A stretch of DNA of 64,000 nucleotides. It comes from Bradyrhizobium sp. Ec3.3. GTDB lineage: Bacteria; Pseudomonadota; Alphaproteobacteria; Rhizobiales; Xanthobacteraceae. The position numbers and the translations under genes were made by a program. Position 1 is the stretch's first letter; every line of letters starts with the position of its first letter. The notes beneath the pieces were generated by a model that did not search any database, was not told where the DNA came from, and worked only from the letters and a program-made list of their open reading frames with translations. This document shows positions 49,992-59,089 of this stretch, one piece after another. Where the stretch lies: assembly GCF_000472925.1 (NCBI RefSeq), contig NZ_AXAS01000041.1:25969-89968 (forward strand), written 5' to 3'.

Positions 49992-50351
49992 TCAGGCAGC
50001 AGCGCCCAACTGCACCTGAAATTCTTCGAAGGCTGAGATCGCGTCCGCCGCGTACATGAGCGACGGCCCGCCGCCCATATAGATGGTCATGCCGAGGGTT
50101 TCCTCCACCTCCTGACGGGTGGTGCCGAGCCTGACCAGCGCTTCCATGTGAAAGCCGATGCAGCCGTCGCAGCGCGTCGCAATCGCGATCGCAAGCGCGA
50201 TCAGTTCTTTGGTCTTCTTGTCCAGGGCACCGTCGCGGCCAGCTGCCTGCGCGAGCGCCGAGAAGACCTTCATGGTATCGGGGATGTCCTGGCGCAGTTT
50301 TCGCAAATCGCCAGAAATGCGTTTGGTGATGTCGATGTAATTTTTCTCCAT
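49992..50351 (-). CDS. Carboxymuconolactone decarboxylase / AhpD-like protein
   Basis: A 119-residue small helical protein of the CMD family. The redox motif is Cys61-Asp-Gly-Cys64 with His68 (RCDGCIGFH), as in AhpD-type peroxidase-like proteins and not in true carboxymuconolactone decarboxylase. Further family blocks are KTKELIALAIAIA and EALVRLGTTRQEVEETLGMTIYMGGGP (in pieces). It probably acts as a thiol peroxidase or disulfide reductase in the cytosol. ATG 50351 fits the family start; an ATG five codons upstream is possible. It is monocistronic, facing the MITE-like element. Confidence 0.88.
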   Translation of the reverse strand: MEKNYIDITKRISGDLRKLRQDIPDTMKVFSALAQAAGRDGALDKKTKELIALAIAIATRCDGCIGFHMEALVRLGTTRQEVEETLGMTIYMGGGPSLMYAADAISAFEEFQVQLGAAA

Positions 50352-50578
50352 GAATGCACTCCTCACTTGCTTGATGGCGGCTGGAGCAATGGCTGCTCAA
50401 ACAGCAGACGAAACCGCCAAGCCCAAAAAATAGGATTGAGCAGCGCAGCCGAAATTGAACGGCGAAGCCGTCGTCCGCTAGGGGGCAGTATCGCACATAG
50501 TGCATTTTGCCTGCTGCCAGGGAACCTCGAACCTCTGCGCGCGCGGCACAGCAAGGATATCAGCGGGAGGAAGCGCGC

Positions 50579-50962
50579 TCACTGCACAAGCCGAGCGCGC
50601 AGTCGTGTAAATTCGGCATCGCTGATCGACCCTGCCTGTTTCAGCCGACCGAGCTTTTCGATTTCATCTGCGACGCTGAACCCAACTGCGCTCCTGAGTT
50701 CGTCGCGTGCCTGCCGCACTTGTTGCACGTTACGCTCCGCCATGCCTCTTCCCTGAAAGATCAAGTACGCAAGCACGAAAATGTATGGAAATACGATCCA
50801 TCCTATCACCCACATTGCCTTGACCCAGCCTGAGATGTCGTGGCGTCGGAATAGATCGGAAGCAACAGTAATAAGCAGCCAGAACCACACGATGAGGAAG
50901 AATATCGTGAGGGCGTCCAGCAGGAAATTTCGATAGGTGAAGCCCTCCTGAAAGAACAGCAT
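50579..50962 (-). CDS. Small membrane protein with PLDc_N-like helices and C-terminal SHOCT motif
   Basis: A 127-residue protein: two TM helices (about 12-36 and 45-68, with VWFWLLITVASDLFRRHDISGW and WVIGWIVFPYIFVLAYLIF) of the phospholipase-D-N-terminal type, then a short charged helix and a SHOCT motif at the end (EIEKLGRLKQAGSISDAEFTRLRARLV). SHOCT tails are oligomerisation motifs in many small proteins. The role is unknown. A perfect TTGA-N6-TCAA box is centred 83 bp upstream of the ATG, so it is probably induced at low oxygen or by a related Crp/Fnr regulator. Confidence 0.85.
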   Translation of the reverse strand: MLFFQEGFTYRNFLLDALTIFFLIVWFWLLITVASDLFRRHDISGWVKAMWVIGWIVFPYIFVLAYLIFQGRGMAERNVQQVRQARDELRSAVGFSVADEIEKLGRLKQAGSISDAEFTRLRARLVQ

Positions 50963-51038
50963 TGCGATCCCCCTTTGCCTGCCATTGAGTGCAAGAGACC
51001 AGCCGACCGCTAATATTATTTAAGGCCGCTGCCCGCTT

Positions 51039-51052
51039 TTGATTTAGATCAA
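51039..51052. promoter_or_regulatory. FNR/FixK-type box TTGATTTAGATCAA
   Basis: Near-perfect palindrome centred 83 bp upstream of the SHOCT gene start. With a typical centre at -41.5 this predicts a 5' leader of about 40 bases. Confidence 0.65.
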
Positions 51053-51067
51053 CGCTGTCGGGATTGG

Positions 51068-51181
51068 GGCATTCTCGACTGAGCCAGCCGGTCCTGCCTG
51101 TTGTTTGATGTCCGCCTTTGCCTGAAAGCGACCTGATTTGTTACGCGCTCGCGAAGGAACGCGAAGGGCCAGAAGGCGACA
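51068..51181. repeat. Dispersed repeat family A, copy 4
   Basis: GGCATTCTCGACTGAGCCAG, TTTGATGTCCGCC, CTGAAAGCGACCTG, GCGAAGGGCCAGAAGG. Closest in its first half to copy 7. Confidence 0.7.
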
Positions 51182-51201
51182 TGAGCCTTGCTCAGCGATC
51201 T

Positions 51202-51630
51202 TCAGTGGAGGGCCCACAGATATGCGAGAGTTGCAGCAAGGCCGAGCATGGTTCTGACGGCATGCAGCCGTCCCCACGACTCGAGCAGGGCGCGCGATGT
51301 TGGACCCGCGTCGGTCTCCGCGATAGCCTTCAGCCTGTGATTTGTCGGCATAATGCCGATAAGGGTATAGGGCCAGTTCGCGAATATGAGCACCGCGCCA
51401 ACGATCTATCGCCAATCCCCGGTGATCCACGCCGCGAGCAAACCGAGTGCTGCTGAGATGGCGGCCAGGCTCGCTTGCATCGTGTAGCCGGCGTCGTAGC
51501 TGGGCTTCCATAGCTTGAGCAGATTCTTGTCGTCCAGCGCCAAGCGCGCTGGGTGCTCAGCGAAATTGACGTAGAAGGCCGCCCCCGCAAATGCGGCGGC
51601 AAGAATGAGTGCCAGCTGACCGGCAAGCAT
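51202..51630 (-). pseudogene. DUF1772-family small membrane protein with in-frame TAG
   Basis: From ATG 51630 the frame encodes MLAGQLALILAAAFAGAAFY, NFAEHPARLALDDKNLLKLW and AAWITGDWR, then TAG (51408-51406), and continues in the same frame with IVGAVLIFANWPYTLIGIMP, TNHRL, LLESWGRLHAVRTMLGLAATL to the end at 51202. Together these are a complete 142-residue DUF1772 protein with four TM helices; the stop replaces a probable Trp (TGG to TAG), as GDWRW is usual. The part after the stop is still conserved, so the lesion is recent, or the stop is read through. The function of the family is unknown. Confidence 0.75.
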
Positions 51631-51685
51631 GGAACCACTCCTTCCAAGTGCGTGGATCCCGCCCGTTACATTATCTGAGCAACGA

Positions 51686-52162
51686 CTAAATCCATCGCCG
51701 TACGCGCGCGGCATAATCCAGATAGGTCTCCCCGAATCGCGCTTGTAGATGCCTTTCCTCCCGCTCGATAGCGAGCTTTTGCACTGCGAATGCGGCGAGG
51801 ATCGCTAGGAGCAAAAACCACACAATGCCCGAGACCAGTCCAATCCCCAGTACAAGCATCGTGCCGGCGAGGTAGAGCGGATTGCGCGTAAAGGAGAAGG
51901 GGCCATCCGTGACGAGGTGATCCGTACCGCGATCCGGCCTCACAGTCGTTCCCGCCCGGCGCATTGCGCGGATGGCTGAAATGTTCAGGGCGACGAATGC
52001 CGCTATCATCAGCCAGCCGAGCACAAAGAGGATACCTGACAGCGGCTGCCCGATCCATGGGAGTGGATAGAATACGTTCGACAAGACGCTGATGGCGATC
52101 GCCGCCAAAAAGATGATCGGCGGCCAAGGCAGACTGTTCGGCCGTGCCGTCACATCGTTCAT
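51686..52162 (-). CDS. Isoprenylcysteine carboxyl-methyltransferase-family membrane protein
   Basis: A 158-residue integral membrane methyltransferase-like protein with four hydrophobic stretches. The family signature is present: GPFSFTRNPLYLAGTML (SAM-binding His/Asn-Pro-Leu-Tyr region) and ERHLQARFGETYLDYAARVRRWI at the C-terminus. Bacterial members methylate small lipophilic or membrane substrates; the true substrate is unknown. It lies 55 bp upstream of the DUF1772 gene on the same strand and may be cotranscribed with it. Confidence 0.85.
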   Translation of the reverse strand: MNDVTARPNSLPWPPIIFLAAIAISVLSNVFYPLPWIGQPLSGILFVLGWLMIAAFVALNISAIRAMRRAGTTVRPDRGTDHLVTDGPFSFTRNPLYLAGTMLVLGIGLVSGIVWFLLLAILAAFAVQKLAIEREERHLQARFGETYLDYAARVRRWI

Positions 52163-52352
52163 TGCGTTCCTTCCTCAACCTGGCGCTGCCTGGTGGTGCA
52201 AAGGGCCGCCCTGATCCTGGCCAAATCGCTCACTATCGCAAGACGTCTAGTGCTTTGGCGCAATAACAAAGACGCTAGTAATCGGGTCCACCAGATCGAT
52301 TTCGGCTGCCTTGGCCGCATCCACGTTTCGGCGTCGGCCGCGCGGCAGCTTC

Positions 52353-52470
52353 GGGTCATTCACGACCGATCCCGCGGATCATGCCCAGCATGCGACGTCC
52401 GCTTCCCTCCGGAAGCAACTGAATTGTCGCATCGACGCGAAATGCAGCGATGGGCCGCTTCCGGACTCAT
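52353..52470. repeat. Dispersed repeat family A, copy 5
   Basis: GGGTCATTCACGACCGATCC, CGACGTCCGCTTCCCTCCGG, CAGCGATGGGCCGCTTCCGG. It adjoins the 3' end of the ABC substrate-binding gene; the same junction is kept in the remnant at 37307, so repeat and gene end may have moved together. Confidence 0.7.
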
Positions 52471-52490
52471 GCATCGCAGCAAATTGCGCC

Positions 52491-53489
52491 TCACTCGATC
52501 ACCTCGTCGGCGCGAGCAAGAAGCGAGGGCGGGATGGTCAGGCCGAGTTCTTCAGCAGTCTTCAGGTTGATCACGAATTCAAACTTGGTCGGTTGCTCGA
52601 CCGGCAGATCAGCTGGCTTGGTGCCCTTCAAGATCTTGTCTACATAGGCTGCCGCTCGCCGATAGATCTGCGCGTAGTTGGGCCCGTAAGCCATGAGGCC
52701 ACCCACCGCGACATGGTCCCTCAGCCCGTACATCGAGGGCAGATGACGCTTGTTCGCAAGGTCTACGATCCGTGTTTGGTGAAATGCGAGCATCGGGTCC
52801 GGCAACACCAGCAGCGCGCCTGCGCCCCAGTCGCTCATCGCCGCGAAGGCGCCGTCGAATTCATCGAGACCTCGCACCCCGCGGGTTTGAAGCTCGACCG
52901 CCAATGCCCGCGCAGCGTCCTCCGCCGCTCGCAATATTTGTCCCTGGAAGACGACGTTGCTAGGGTTCCAGAGGACCGCGACACGAGACAGGTTGGGGAT
53001 AGCCTCCTTCAGCAGCGCCAGCGATTTGCCGATGACCTCGGCGGTCATCGCGGCGGTACCCGTGATGTTGGCGCCAGGCCGGGCAAGGCTTGCGACGAGC
53101 CCGGACCCTACCGGATCGCCAACGCTGACTATGACAATAGGGATTGTGCTGGTCGCGTCCTTGGCGGCGATAGACGCTTGCGTCACCACCGAAACAATGA
53201 CGTCAACCTTGAGTCGGACCAGCTCTGCCGCAAGCACGGCGAGACGGTCGAATTTCCCGTCCGCGAAGCGATAGACGATGGCGATGTTCTTTCCGTCGAC
53301 ATAGCCAAGCTCGCGCAGCCCTTCCTGAAATGCGTCGTGGCGGGCCAAGGGGCCAGGGGCGAAAGAGCCCGGCGACAGGTACCCGATCACGGGGAGCTTC
53401 CCCGCCTGCTGCGCGTGCGCCGCGAGCGGCCACGCCGCCGCGCCGCCCAGTGTGAATACGAATTCTCGCCGTCGGATGTGGATTGCCAT
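52491..53489 (-). CDS. ABC transporter substrate-binding protein (ABC_sub_bind / TrpX-like), orphan
   Basis: A 332-residue periplasmic binding protein of PF04392 type. ATG 53489 follows GGGAGGG. The leader RRREFVFTLGGAAAWPLAAHAQQ is a twin-arginine-like signal peptide; the mature protein starts KLPVIGYLSPGS and shows FADGKFDRLAVLAAELVRLKVDVIV, TIPIVIVSVGDPVGSGLVASLARPGANITG (split) and a C-terminal ADLPVEQPTKFEFVINLKTA. Such genes are very numerous in Bradyrhizobium and usually lack a permease or ATPase next to them, as here. The ligand is unknown. A 3' fragment of a relative is fused to the recombinase tail at 37307. Confidence 0.88.
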   Translation of the reverse strand: MAIHIRRREFVFTLGGAAAWPLAAHAQQAGKLPVIGYLSPGSFAPGPLARHDAFQEGLRELGYVDGKNIAIVYRFADGKFDRLAVLAAELVRLKVDVIVSVVTQASIAAKDATSTIPIVIVSVGDPVGSGLVASLARPGANITGTAAMTAEVIGKSLALLKEAIPNLSRVAVLWNPSNVVFQGQILRAAEDAARALAVELQTRGVRGLDEFDGAFAAMSDWGAGALLVLPDPMLAFHQTRIVDLANKRHLPSMYGLRDHVAVGGLMAYGPNYAQIYRRAAAYVDKILKGTKPADLPVEQPTKFEFVINLKTAEELGLTIPPSLLARADEVIE

Positions 53490-53660
53490 GCGATCCCTCC
53501 CGGCGGAGGTCGTGTGCATGCCAAGCGGACGATACCACGCTTGAGCGACAGAGCGAACAATGCTTTTGCACTGCGAAACTCTTGAGCCGCCCATGTCTCA
53601 ATTGGGTCTTGGCTGTGTGAAAAGGCCAAGACGCTTAAGCCCGATAGAACAAGTTATTCG

Positions 53661-53773
53661 TCCAAGACCGCTCTAGCGCTCAAGCTCGCAAGCGATTTCA
53701 ACTTAGATGACGAACTGCAGAATGTAATTCTAGCCGTGTTTCGATCCTTCGCGTTTTTACACAGCCAGGGTCA
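53661..53773. repeat. Dispersed repeat family B, copy 2
   Basis: Direct-orientation match of 36360-36472, with the best agreement in GAATGTAATTCTAGCCGTGT, TTCGATCCTTCGCG and TTTTTACACAG. The two copies bracket 17.3 kb that begins with the recombinase. Confidence 0.75.
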
Positions 53774-53883
53774 CGAGCGTCGTGTTCTGCAAAAGACGGC
53801 TGCATGCCAACTTCCGCTATGCCCCGTTAGCGACCTGCTTGGTGTCGCGATGCAATATGTCGCGACGGGCCAAAACCGGACCT
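53768..53883. repeat. Dispersed repeat family A, copy 6
   Basis: GGGTCACGAGCGTCGTG, CTTCCGCTATGCCCCGTTAG, GCAATATGTCGCGACGGGCC. Same subfamily as copy 3. Confidence 0.7.
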
Positions 53884-53978
53884 CAGGTGAGGTGCGCTAA
53901 TATTGGGATCTCTATCGACGCTCGCCCTACGCGAGTATACTTGGCGCGACGGGCAGATGGGCGACGTGGAGACCTCTG

Positions 53979-54848
53979 ATGTCATCCCTCAAAGGCAAGA
54001 CGCTGTTTATCTCGGGTGCGAGCCGCGGCATTGGGCTTGCGATCGCGCTGCGTGCGGCTCGCGACGGCGCCAATGTCGCGATCGCCGCGAAGACCGCGGA
54101 GCCGCATCCGAAGCTCAAGGGCACCATCTTTACGGCCGCCGACGAGGTGCGCGCGGCCGGCGGCAAGGCGCTGCCGGTCATCTGCGATATTCGCGACGAG
54201 GCCCAGGTGATCGCGACTGTTGACAAGACCGTCTCCGAATTCGGCGGCATCGATATCTGCGTCAACAACGCCAGCGCCATCAGCCTGACCGACTCCCAGG
54301 CAACCGACATGAAGCGGTTCGACCTGATGATGGGCATCAATACCCGCGGCACTTTCATGGTGTCGAAATACTGTATCCCGCACCTGAAGAAAGCGGTAAA
54401 CCCGCACATCCTGATGTTGTCGCCGCCACTCGACATGAAGGCGAAATGGTTCGAGCGCTCGACCGCCTATACCATGGCGAAGTTCGGGATGAGCATGTGC
54501 GTGCTGGGGCTATCGGCCGAGCTGAAGAGCGCGGGCGTTGCAGTCAACGCGCTATGGCCGCGCACTGCGATCGCGACTACGGCGGTCGGCAATCTCCTTG
54601 GTGGTGACGCGATGATGCGCGCGAGCCGCACGCCCGAGATCATGGGCGATGCGGCTCATGTCATCCTCACGAAGCCGTCGCGCGAGTTCACCGGGCAGTT
54701 CTGGATCGATGACAAGCTGCTCTATGCCAGCGGAGTACGTGACTTCGAGCGCTATCGCGTCGATCCCTCTGTCCCGCTGGCGCTGGACTTCTTTGTGCCC
54801 GACGACGACGTGCCGCCCCCCGGGGTCACGGTCGTGCCCCTGCGCTAG
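53979..54848 (+). CDS. SDR-family oxidoreductase (HSDL2-like)
   Basis: A 289-residue SDR. The NAD(P) motif is SGASRGIGLA, then NNASAISLTDSQ; the catalytic set is Ser in LMLSPPLDMKAKW and Tyr-Lys in TAYTMAKFGMSMCVLGL. The substrate region (ALWPRTAIATTAVGNLLGG) and the length match HSDL2-like SDRs that act on fatty-acyl or hydroxysteroid-like compounds. The C-terminal tail (PDDDVPPPGVTVVPLR) is longer than in minimal SDRs. The start at ATG 53979 has a weak ribosome site (GGAGACC). The gene is GC-rich like the core genes, in contrast to its repeat-rich surroundings. Confidence 0.88.
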   Translation: MSSLKGKTLFISGASRGIGLAIALRAARDGANVAIAAKTAEPHPKLKGTIFTAADEVRAAGGKALPVICDIRDEAQVIATVDKTVSEFGGIDICVNNASAISLTDSQATDMKRFDLMMGINTRGTFMVSKYCIPHLKKAVNPHILMLSPPLDMKAKWFERSTAYTMAKFGMSMCVLGLSAELKSAGVAVNALWPRTAIATTAVGNLLGGDAMMRASRTPEIMGDAAHVILTKPSREFTGQFWIDDKLLYASGVRDFERYRVDPSVPLALDFFVPDDDVPPPGVTVVPLR

Positions 54849-55447
54849 CAGGCAGTGCGAGCGGCCATCGTGGTTCACGCATTTGGGGGCTAGGCGCCCG
54901 GAGCCTTGCGGGAATGCACTTTGGTGCGGCAACAATTGGCGCTCAGGGTCATTCTCGACCGAGTCAGCCGGTCTTGCCTGCCATTGGATGTCCGCTTCGA
55001 CTTGAAAGCGACCAAGCTTGCGCGGCGGCGCAATATGTCGCGAAGGGCCAACTGCGGACTCATGCAGCGCAACGGGCGCAATCGTGGTTCGATCACCTTG
55101 GTGTAATCGCCAGTTGATGCGAGGGATCGAATACAAATCGCCCGCCCTTCAGGAAGCCGACTGCCAAGGTTCACCCCCCGGTTCTGATATCGCCTAATCC
55201 GCTTTCGACACTTCTGCGGCGGTTCGCTTGCGCTCGCCTCTCTCCACCGTGCCTGCCCGAATCTTGTCCCGACGTTTCCGCAACTTTCACCACCACCGCG
55301 TTTGACCGCAGCAGCTTGCAGTGCCTCGGGATCGGCACCTCATTGCCGAACCCGAAGGGCCCTCCTTCATCTCTCGTACAGTTGCGCATCGCCGGTATTC
55401 ATGGCGATGCTCGTGAAACAGCCAACGCGGACCTTATTCGATCCTGG
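54849..55447. other. 599 bp intergenic stretch with repeat A7
   Basis: Holds family A copy 7 (54946-55063) and, at about 55095, GTTCGATCACCTTGG, a degraded trace of the ABC_sub_bind 3' end seen at 37310 and 52495. No gene is convincing in the rest. Confidence 0.55.
54946..55063. repeat. Dispersed repeat family A, copy 7
   Basis: The most complete copy: GGGTCATTCTCGACCGAGTC, CATTGGATGTCCGCTTCG, CTTGAAAGCGACCAAGC, GCAATATGTCGCGAAGGGCC. Confidence 0.75.
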
Positions 55448-56683
55448 CTATTCAAAGCGCAATGCCGCAATCGGATCGAGCCGCGCAGCCTTCTGCGCCG
55501 GATAGAGTCCGAACGAAATGCCGACAAACCCTGCGAATGCACAAGCCAGCATGATGACCCACGGGCTGATGAGAACGGGCCAACCGGCATTCCATGCGAT
55601 CGCGACGGCGGCGACGGCTCCCAGCATTGCTCCTGCGATCCCTCCGATCAATGAAAGTATCAAGGCTTCAATCAGGAACTGCCATCGGATATCACGGCGA
55701 CTGGCGCCGACCGCCATGCGCAACCCGATTTCGCGGGTCCGTTCGGTCACCGAGACCAGCATGATGTTCATGATGCTGATGCCGCCGACGACCAGCGAAA
55801 CCGCTGCCACTGCGATCAGCAGGATCCCGAGAGTCCGTATCGCAGCGCCACGTGCGGTCAGCAGGTCCGCTGGATTCTCGATCCTAAAATCGCTGGGAGC
55901 ATCGCCGCGAATATGATGGCGCTGTCGGAGCAGGTCCTCGATGTTGCGTTCGATTTCGGGCCTGTCGCTCGCATCGGACATCTTGATCGAGATGAAATCC
56001 AGGGCTTCGCGGGTAGTGCCATGCACGGCACCGAGGACGCGGCTCTTTGCGGTCGAAAGAGGAATGAATACGACGTCGTCCTGACTGCGCCCGGCTGCGC
56101 CCAATCCTTTTTTGTCGAGAACGCCGATGACCGTGAAAGGCACGTTGCCAATTCGAAACACCTCTCCAACCCTCGCACGCCCATCAAATAGCTCATCGAT
56201 GACCACCGACCCCACGATCGCGACTTTGGCGCCGGAGGTGGTCTCGTCGCCCGTAAATGATCGCCCCTCGGTCACTTGCCATTCGCGGGCGACCAGATAA
56301 TCGGTATTAATTCCAGCCACCAGCGTCACCCAGTTCTTATTGAGGGCGACGAGCGGCATCGACCGCGACAGCAGGGGGGCGGCAACCTGCACGTCTACCA
56401 GTTCGCGGCGGATCGCCGCGGCGTCCTCTTCGGTGAGGGTAGGCTGTGTTCCAGACTCAAGCCTTGCTCCGCCAGCATTGTGCGCTCCGGGCAAGACCAG
56501 CAGGAGGTTGGCTCCCAAGGTGCGGATCTTTTCCGAGACCTCAGCTTGTGCACCCGCTCCCACCGACACCATGCAAACCACGGCCGCGACGCCAACGATG
56601 ATTCCAAGTGCGGTCAAGGCGCTGCGCAGCTTGTTTGCGCGAAGCGCGCGTGCCGCAATGCGCAGATCTTCCACGGGGCTCAT
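55448..56683 (-). CDS. MacB-type ABC transporter permease (FtsX/MacB fold)
   Basis: A 411-residue permease with the MacB plan: TM1 (about 20-45, RSALTALGIIVGVAAVVCMVSVG region), a large periplasmic domain (about 50-275, with IRTLGANLLLVLPGA and the FIPLSTAKSRVLG segment) and three C-terminal TM helices (GILLIAVAAVSLVVGGISIMNIM split; ending ARLDPIAALRFE). The ATPase is a separate gene upstream, unlike E. coli MacB where both are fused. ATG 56683 overlaps the ATPase stop by 4 bp. With the adaptor it forms a MacAB-like exporter for peptides, macrolides or other secreted molecules. No TolC gene is nearby. Confidence 0.9.
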   Translation of the reverse strand: MSPVEDLRIAARALRANKLRSALTALGIIVGVAAVVCMVSVGAGAQAEVSEKIRTLGANLLLVLPGAHNAGGARLESGTQPTLTEEDAAAIRRELVDVQVAAPLLSRSMPLVALNKNWVTLVAGINTDYLVAREWQVTEGRSFTGDETTSGAKVAIVGSVVIDELFDGRARVGEVFRIGNVPFTVIGVLDKKGLGAAGRSQDDVVFIPLSTAKSRVLGAVHGTTREALDFISIKMSDASDRPEIERNIEDLLRQRHHIRGDAPSDFRIENPADLLTARGAAIRTLGILLIAVAAVSLVVGGISIMNIMLVSVTERTREIGLRMAVGASRRDIRWQFLIEALILSLIGGIAGAMLGAVAAVAIAWNAGWPVLISPWVIMLACAFAGFVGISFGLYPAQKAARLDPIAALRFE

Positions 56684-57411
56684 GAAGGAGGACCCACGCC
56701 GATGGCGCTTGATGGCGCGCGTTCGCACGCTGCTCCATCGTCGTCGATAATTCGTCCATCATGCATGGTGATCCGTCGCTGCGCACGACCGGCAACCTCA
56801 ATGGCGTGCGTTACCACGATGAGGGTGCGACCGTCGCGATGCAGGTCGTCGAACAGAGACAGGATCTCCTCGCTCGTGGTGCTGTCCAGTGAACCCGTCG
56901 GCTCGTCAGCGAGGATAACGGCCGGATCGTTGACCATCGCGCGGGCGATCACAACCCGCTGCTGTTCTCCTCCTGAAAGTTGGCTCGGCCAACGATGGCT
57001 ACGGTCGGCCAAACCCACACGCGCGAGTGCGTCCATCGCCGTACCGCGGCGTCTCAGGCGCGGCACGGAAGCGTAGACGAGAGGCAACTCGACATTTTCC
57101 AGCGCGGTCGCCCGCGGCAGAAGCGCCGGCAATTGGAACACGAAGCCGATGTCTCGGCTCCTGATGGTCGCCCGCGCCGCCTCGCTCAGTTGCGCGACGT
57201 CGCGTCCTTTCAAGGCGTACTCGCCCGAATCCGGCCGATCCAACAGACCGAGGAGGTTCATGAGGGTAGACTTCCCCGAACCCGAGCGGCCGCGGATCGC
57301 GACGAACTCGCCAACCGCAATCGAGAGCGATACGTTGGACACCGCAGCGATAACAACCTCTCCGGATAAGTATTGCTTCGAGAGACCAACGGTCCGGACC
57401 AGCGGCGGCAT
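56680..57411 (-). CDS. MacB-type ABC transporter ATPase (LolD/MacB family)
   Basis: A 243-residue ATPase: Walker A GRSGSGKST (about 41-49), the family Q-loop FVFQLPALLPRATALENVELPL, signature QLSGGEQQRVVIARAM and Walker B VILADEPTGSLD, then His in VVTHAIE. The sequence is typical for the MacB/LolD/FtsE group that works with FtsX-like permeases. It is 15 bp downstream of the adaptor stop and 4 bp overlapped with the permease, so all three form one operon. Confidence 0.92.
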   Translation of the reverse strand: MPPLVRTVGLSKQYLSGEVVIAAVSNVSLSIAVGEFVAIRGRSGSGKSTLMNLLGLLDRPDSGEYALKGRDVAQLSEAARATIRSRDIGFVFQLPALLPRATALENVELPLVYASVPRLRRRGTAMDALARVGLADRSHRWPSQLSGGEQQRVVIARAMVNDPAVILADEPTGSLDSTTSEEILSLFDDLHRDGRTLIVVTHAIEVAGRAQRRITMHDGRIIDDDGAACERAPSSAIGVGPPS

Positions 57412-57426
57412 CCTAAAACTCCGATC

Positions 57427-58782
57427 TCAGAATCCGAGGCGAACCCCGAAGTAGCGCCTCGGGGTCTGCGTACTGGCAACCCCGATGATCAGCTGCCGGC
57501 CCTCGGCCAGCTGGCCTTCCAGGAGTTCGGCACCATTGTCGTCTGTCGCGCCCAGCTTGACAGCGATCGGACTGGGTTGCCCGTCGTCGCCAATCGCCCA
57601 GACCGTCGCGAGTGCCTTTGAGGAAGCCGCTTCGGTCTGACTCCGGCGAGCGGATCGAGAGCCGGCCTCCGCCGGCTGGAAACGCAGCGCCTGGCCGGGA
57701 ATTTTGAGCACCTCTCCCGTATCACTCACCACGATCCGAAGTTGTGCGGTCATACCCGGCAACAGCAGGAGCTCCGGATTTGGTGCGGAAACAATGGTCG
57801 TATAGGTGACGACGTTTTGCACGACGTCGGGAGACTTGCGGATCTGCAGAACCCGGCCGCTGAAGGTTCGATCAGGGAAAGAGTCCACTGTGAACTTGGC
57901 CGTCTGGCCCACTTTCAATTGCCCGACATCGGCCTCGTCAATCTTGCCATGCACCTCCATCTCACGCAGATCGTTCGCGATCTTGAACAACGTCTTGGCT
58001 TCGAGGCTGACTGCAACAGTTTGTCCTGGATTGACATCCCGATTGATGATGATTCCGTCGATCGGCGCGCGAAGCACGGTACGATCAAGGTCGAGCTGTG
58101 CCTGATCGAGGGCCGCCTGCTTCTGCTCGACAACAGCCTGTGCATTCTCGAGATTGGCCTCGGCCATCAGCCGTTCTGCTTCCGCGATCGCAATGGCCTC
58201 GATCTTCATCTGGATCTGATCAAGGGAGGCGCGCAGGTCGGCGGCTCCCGCATCACGCAGGGCCCGCGCCTGGGTTAACTCGCGCTCGGTTCCGGCTCCG
58301 GTACGCGCCAATGCCACCTTTCGCAGGAACTCCCTCTCGACCTCGTCCTGCCGCGCCTTATTCGCGGTGGATTGCTCCTCTGCCAGTTTTTCAGCCGTCT
58401 GCGCATTCGCGACGGCGACCTTCGCTCGTTCAAGTGCCGCCTTTTGTACCTCGGCAGTCGCGTTCGCCACTTTAAGGGCCGCTTTCGCTTCATTGACGCG
58501 AGCGGCAAAGATTTCTGGATCGATTTGCGCAATCGGCTGCCCAGCCGTTACAGCATCGTTGAAACTAACGAACACTTGCGCGATTCGTCCCGACAGTTGC
58601 GAGCTGACATCGACGCTTACGACCGCCTCGATGGTGCCGCTCGCCTTGACCAAAGTAGCGATGCTGCCGCGTTCGACTGGGGCGGTGAGGAAGGTCGGGA
58701 CCGAGGATTCGTGGCTATGGCTATAGGTGTAACCCAGCCCGACTATGAACCCGCAAAACAGAGCGGCAACGGCGAAACGCAT
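57427..58782 (-). CDS. MacA-type periplasmic adaptor protein
   Basis: A 451-residue membrane-fusion protein: N-terminal anchor (about 1-20), first lipoyl half VKASGTIEAVVSVDVSSQLSGRIAQVFV (split), a very long alpha-hairpin (about 95-235: AKAALKVANATAEVQKAALERAK; LENAQAVVEQKQAALDQAQLDL), the second lipoyl half RAPIDGIIINRDVNPGQTV, and a beta-barrel plus membrane-proximal domain. This is the adaptor for the ATPase/permease pair. The hairpin is unusually long, which would suit a long reach to an outer-membrane channel. Operon order adaptor-ATPase-permease. Confidence 0.9.
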   Translation of the reverse strand: MRFAVAALFCGFIVGLGYTYSHSHESSVPTFLTAPVERGSIATLVKASGTIEAVVSVDVSSQLSGRIAQVFVSFNDAVTAGQPIAQIDPEIFAARVNEAKAALKVANATAEVQKAALERAKVAVANAQTAEKLAEEQSTANKARQDEVEREFLRKVALARTGAGTERELTQARALRDAGAADLRASLDQIQMKIEAIAIAEAERLMAEANLENAQAVVEQKQAALDQAQLDLDRTVLRAPIDGIIINRDVNPGQTVAVSLEAKTLFKIANDLREMEVHGKIDEADVGQLKVGQTAKFTVDSFPDRTFSGRVLQIRKSPDVVQNVVTYTTIVSAPNPELLLLPGMTAQLRIVVSDTGEVLKIPGQALRFQPAEAGSRSARRSQTEAASSKALATVWAIGDDGQPSPIAVKLGATDDNGAELLEGQLAEGRQLIIGVASTQTPRRYFGVRLGF

Positions 58783-59089
58783 GTGTGGCTATCATCCTGA
58801 TCACTAACCGCTTGGAGTAATCCCAAGAAGCGGATTGGTTCATTCAAGCCGAACATGTCCGCTAGACAGAGAAAGCTGAATGCCTCCCAACGCCGGTCGA
58901 TCCCGGGAAACAGTTCTCGAAGACCCCGGCGACCAATTGAGCCGACGGGGCCCCGCACTCAATGCCGAAACAGCCTCGCCCCCTATGCATTCTGCGGTGG
59001 GTCGTGACCTGCAAGTAAGCGACGTCCTACTCAGAGGCCGTTGGCACGGCACCGCGGCCCGCCGCCTCCCGTGTCGGGCGGTGCCGCGC
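58783..59089. other. 307 bp between the exporter operon and a small secreted-protein gene
   Basis: Promoter region of the adaptor operon and 3' flank of the next gene. No gene or repeat was recognised. Confidence 0.5.

Larger units (their letters stand above)
53490..53978. other. 489 bp intergenic stretch with repeats B2 and A6
   Basis: It contains family B copy 2 (53661-53773) running directly into family A copy 6 (53768-53883). No gene is seen. The two repeats share the GGGTCA junction. Confidence 0.65.

Noticed and set aside
52311..53585. Long plus-strand frame opposite the ABC substrate-binding gene and through repeat A5
   Set aside because: Antisense shadow; the reverse-strand gene has a signal peptide, ribosome site and family motifs.
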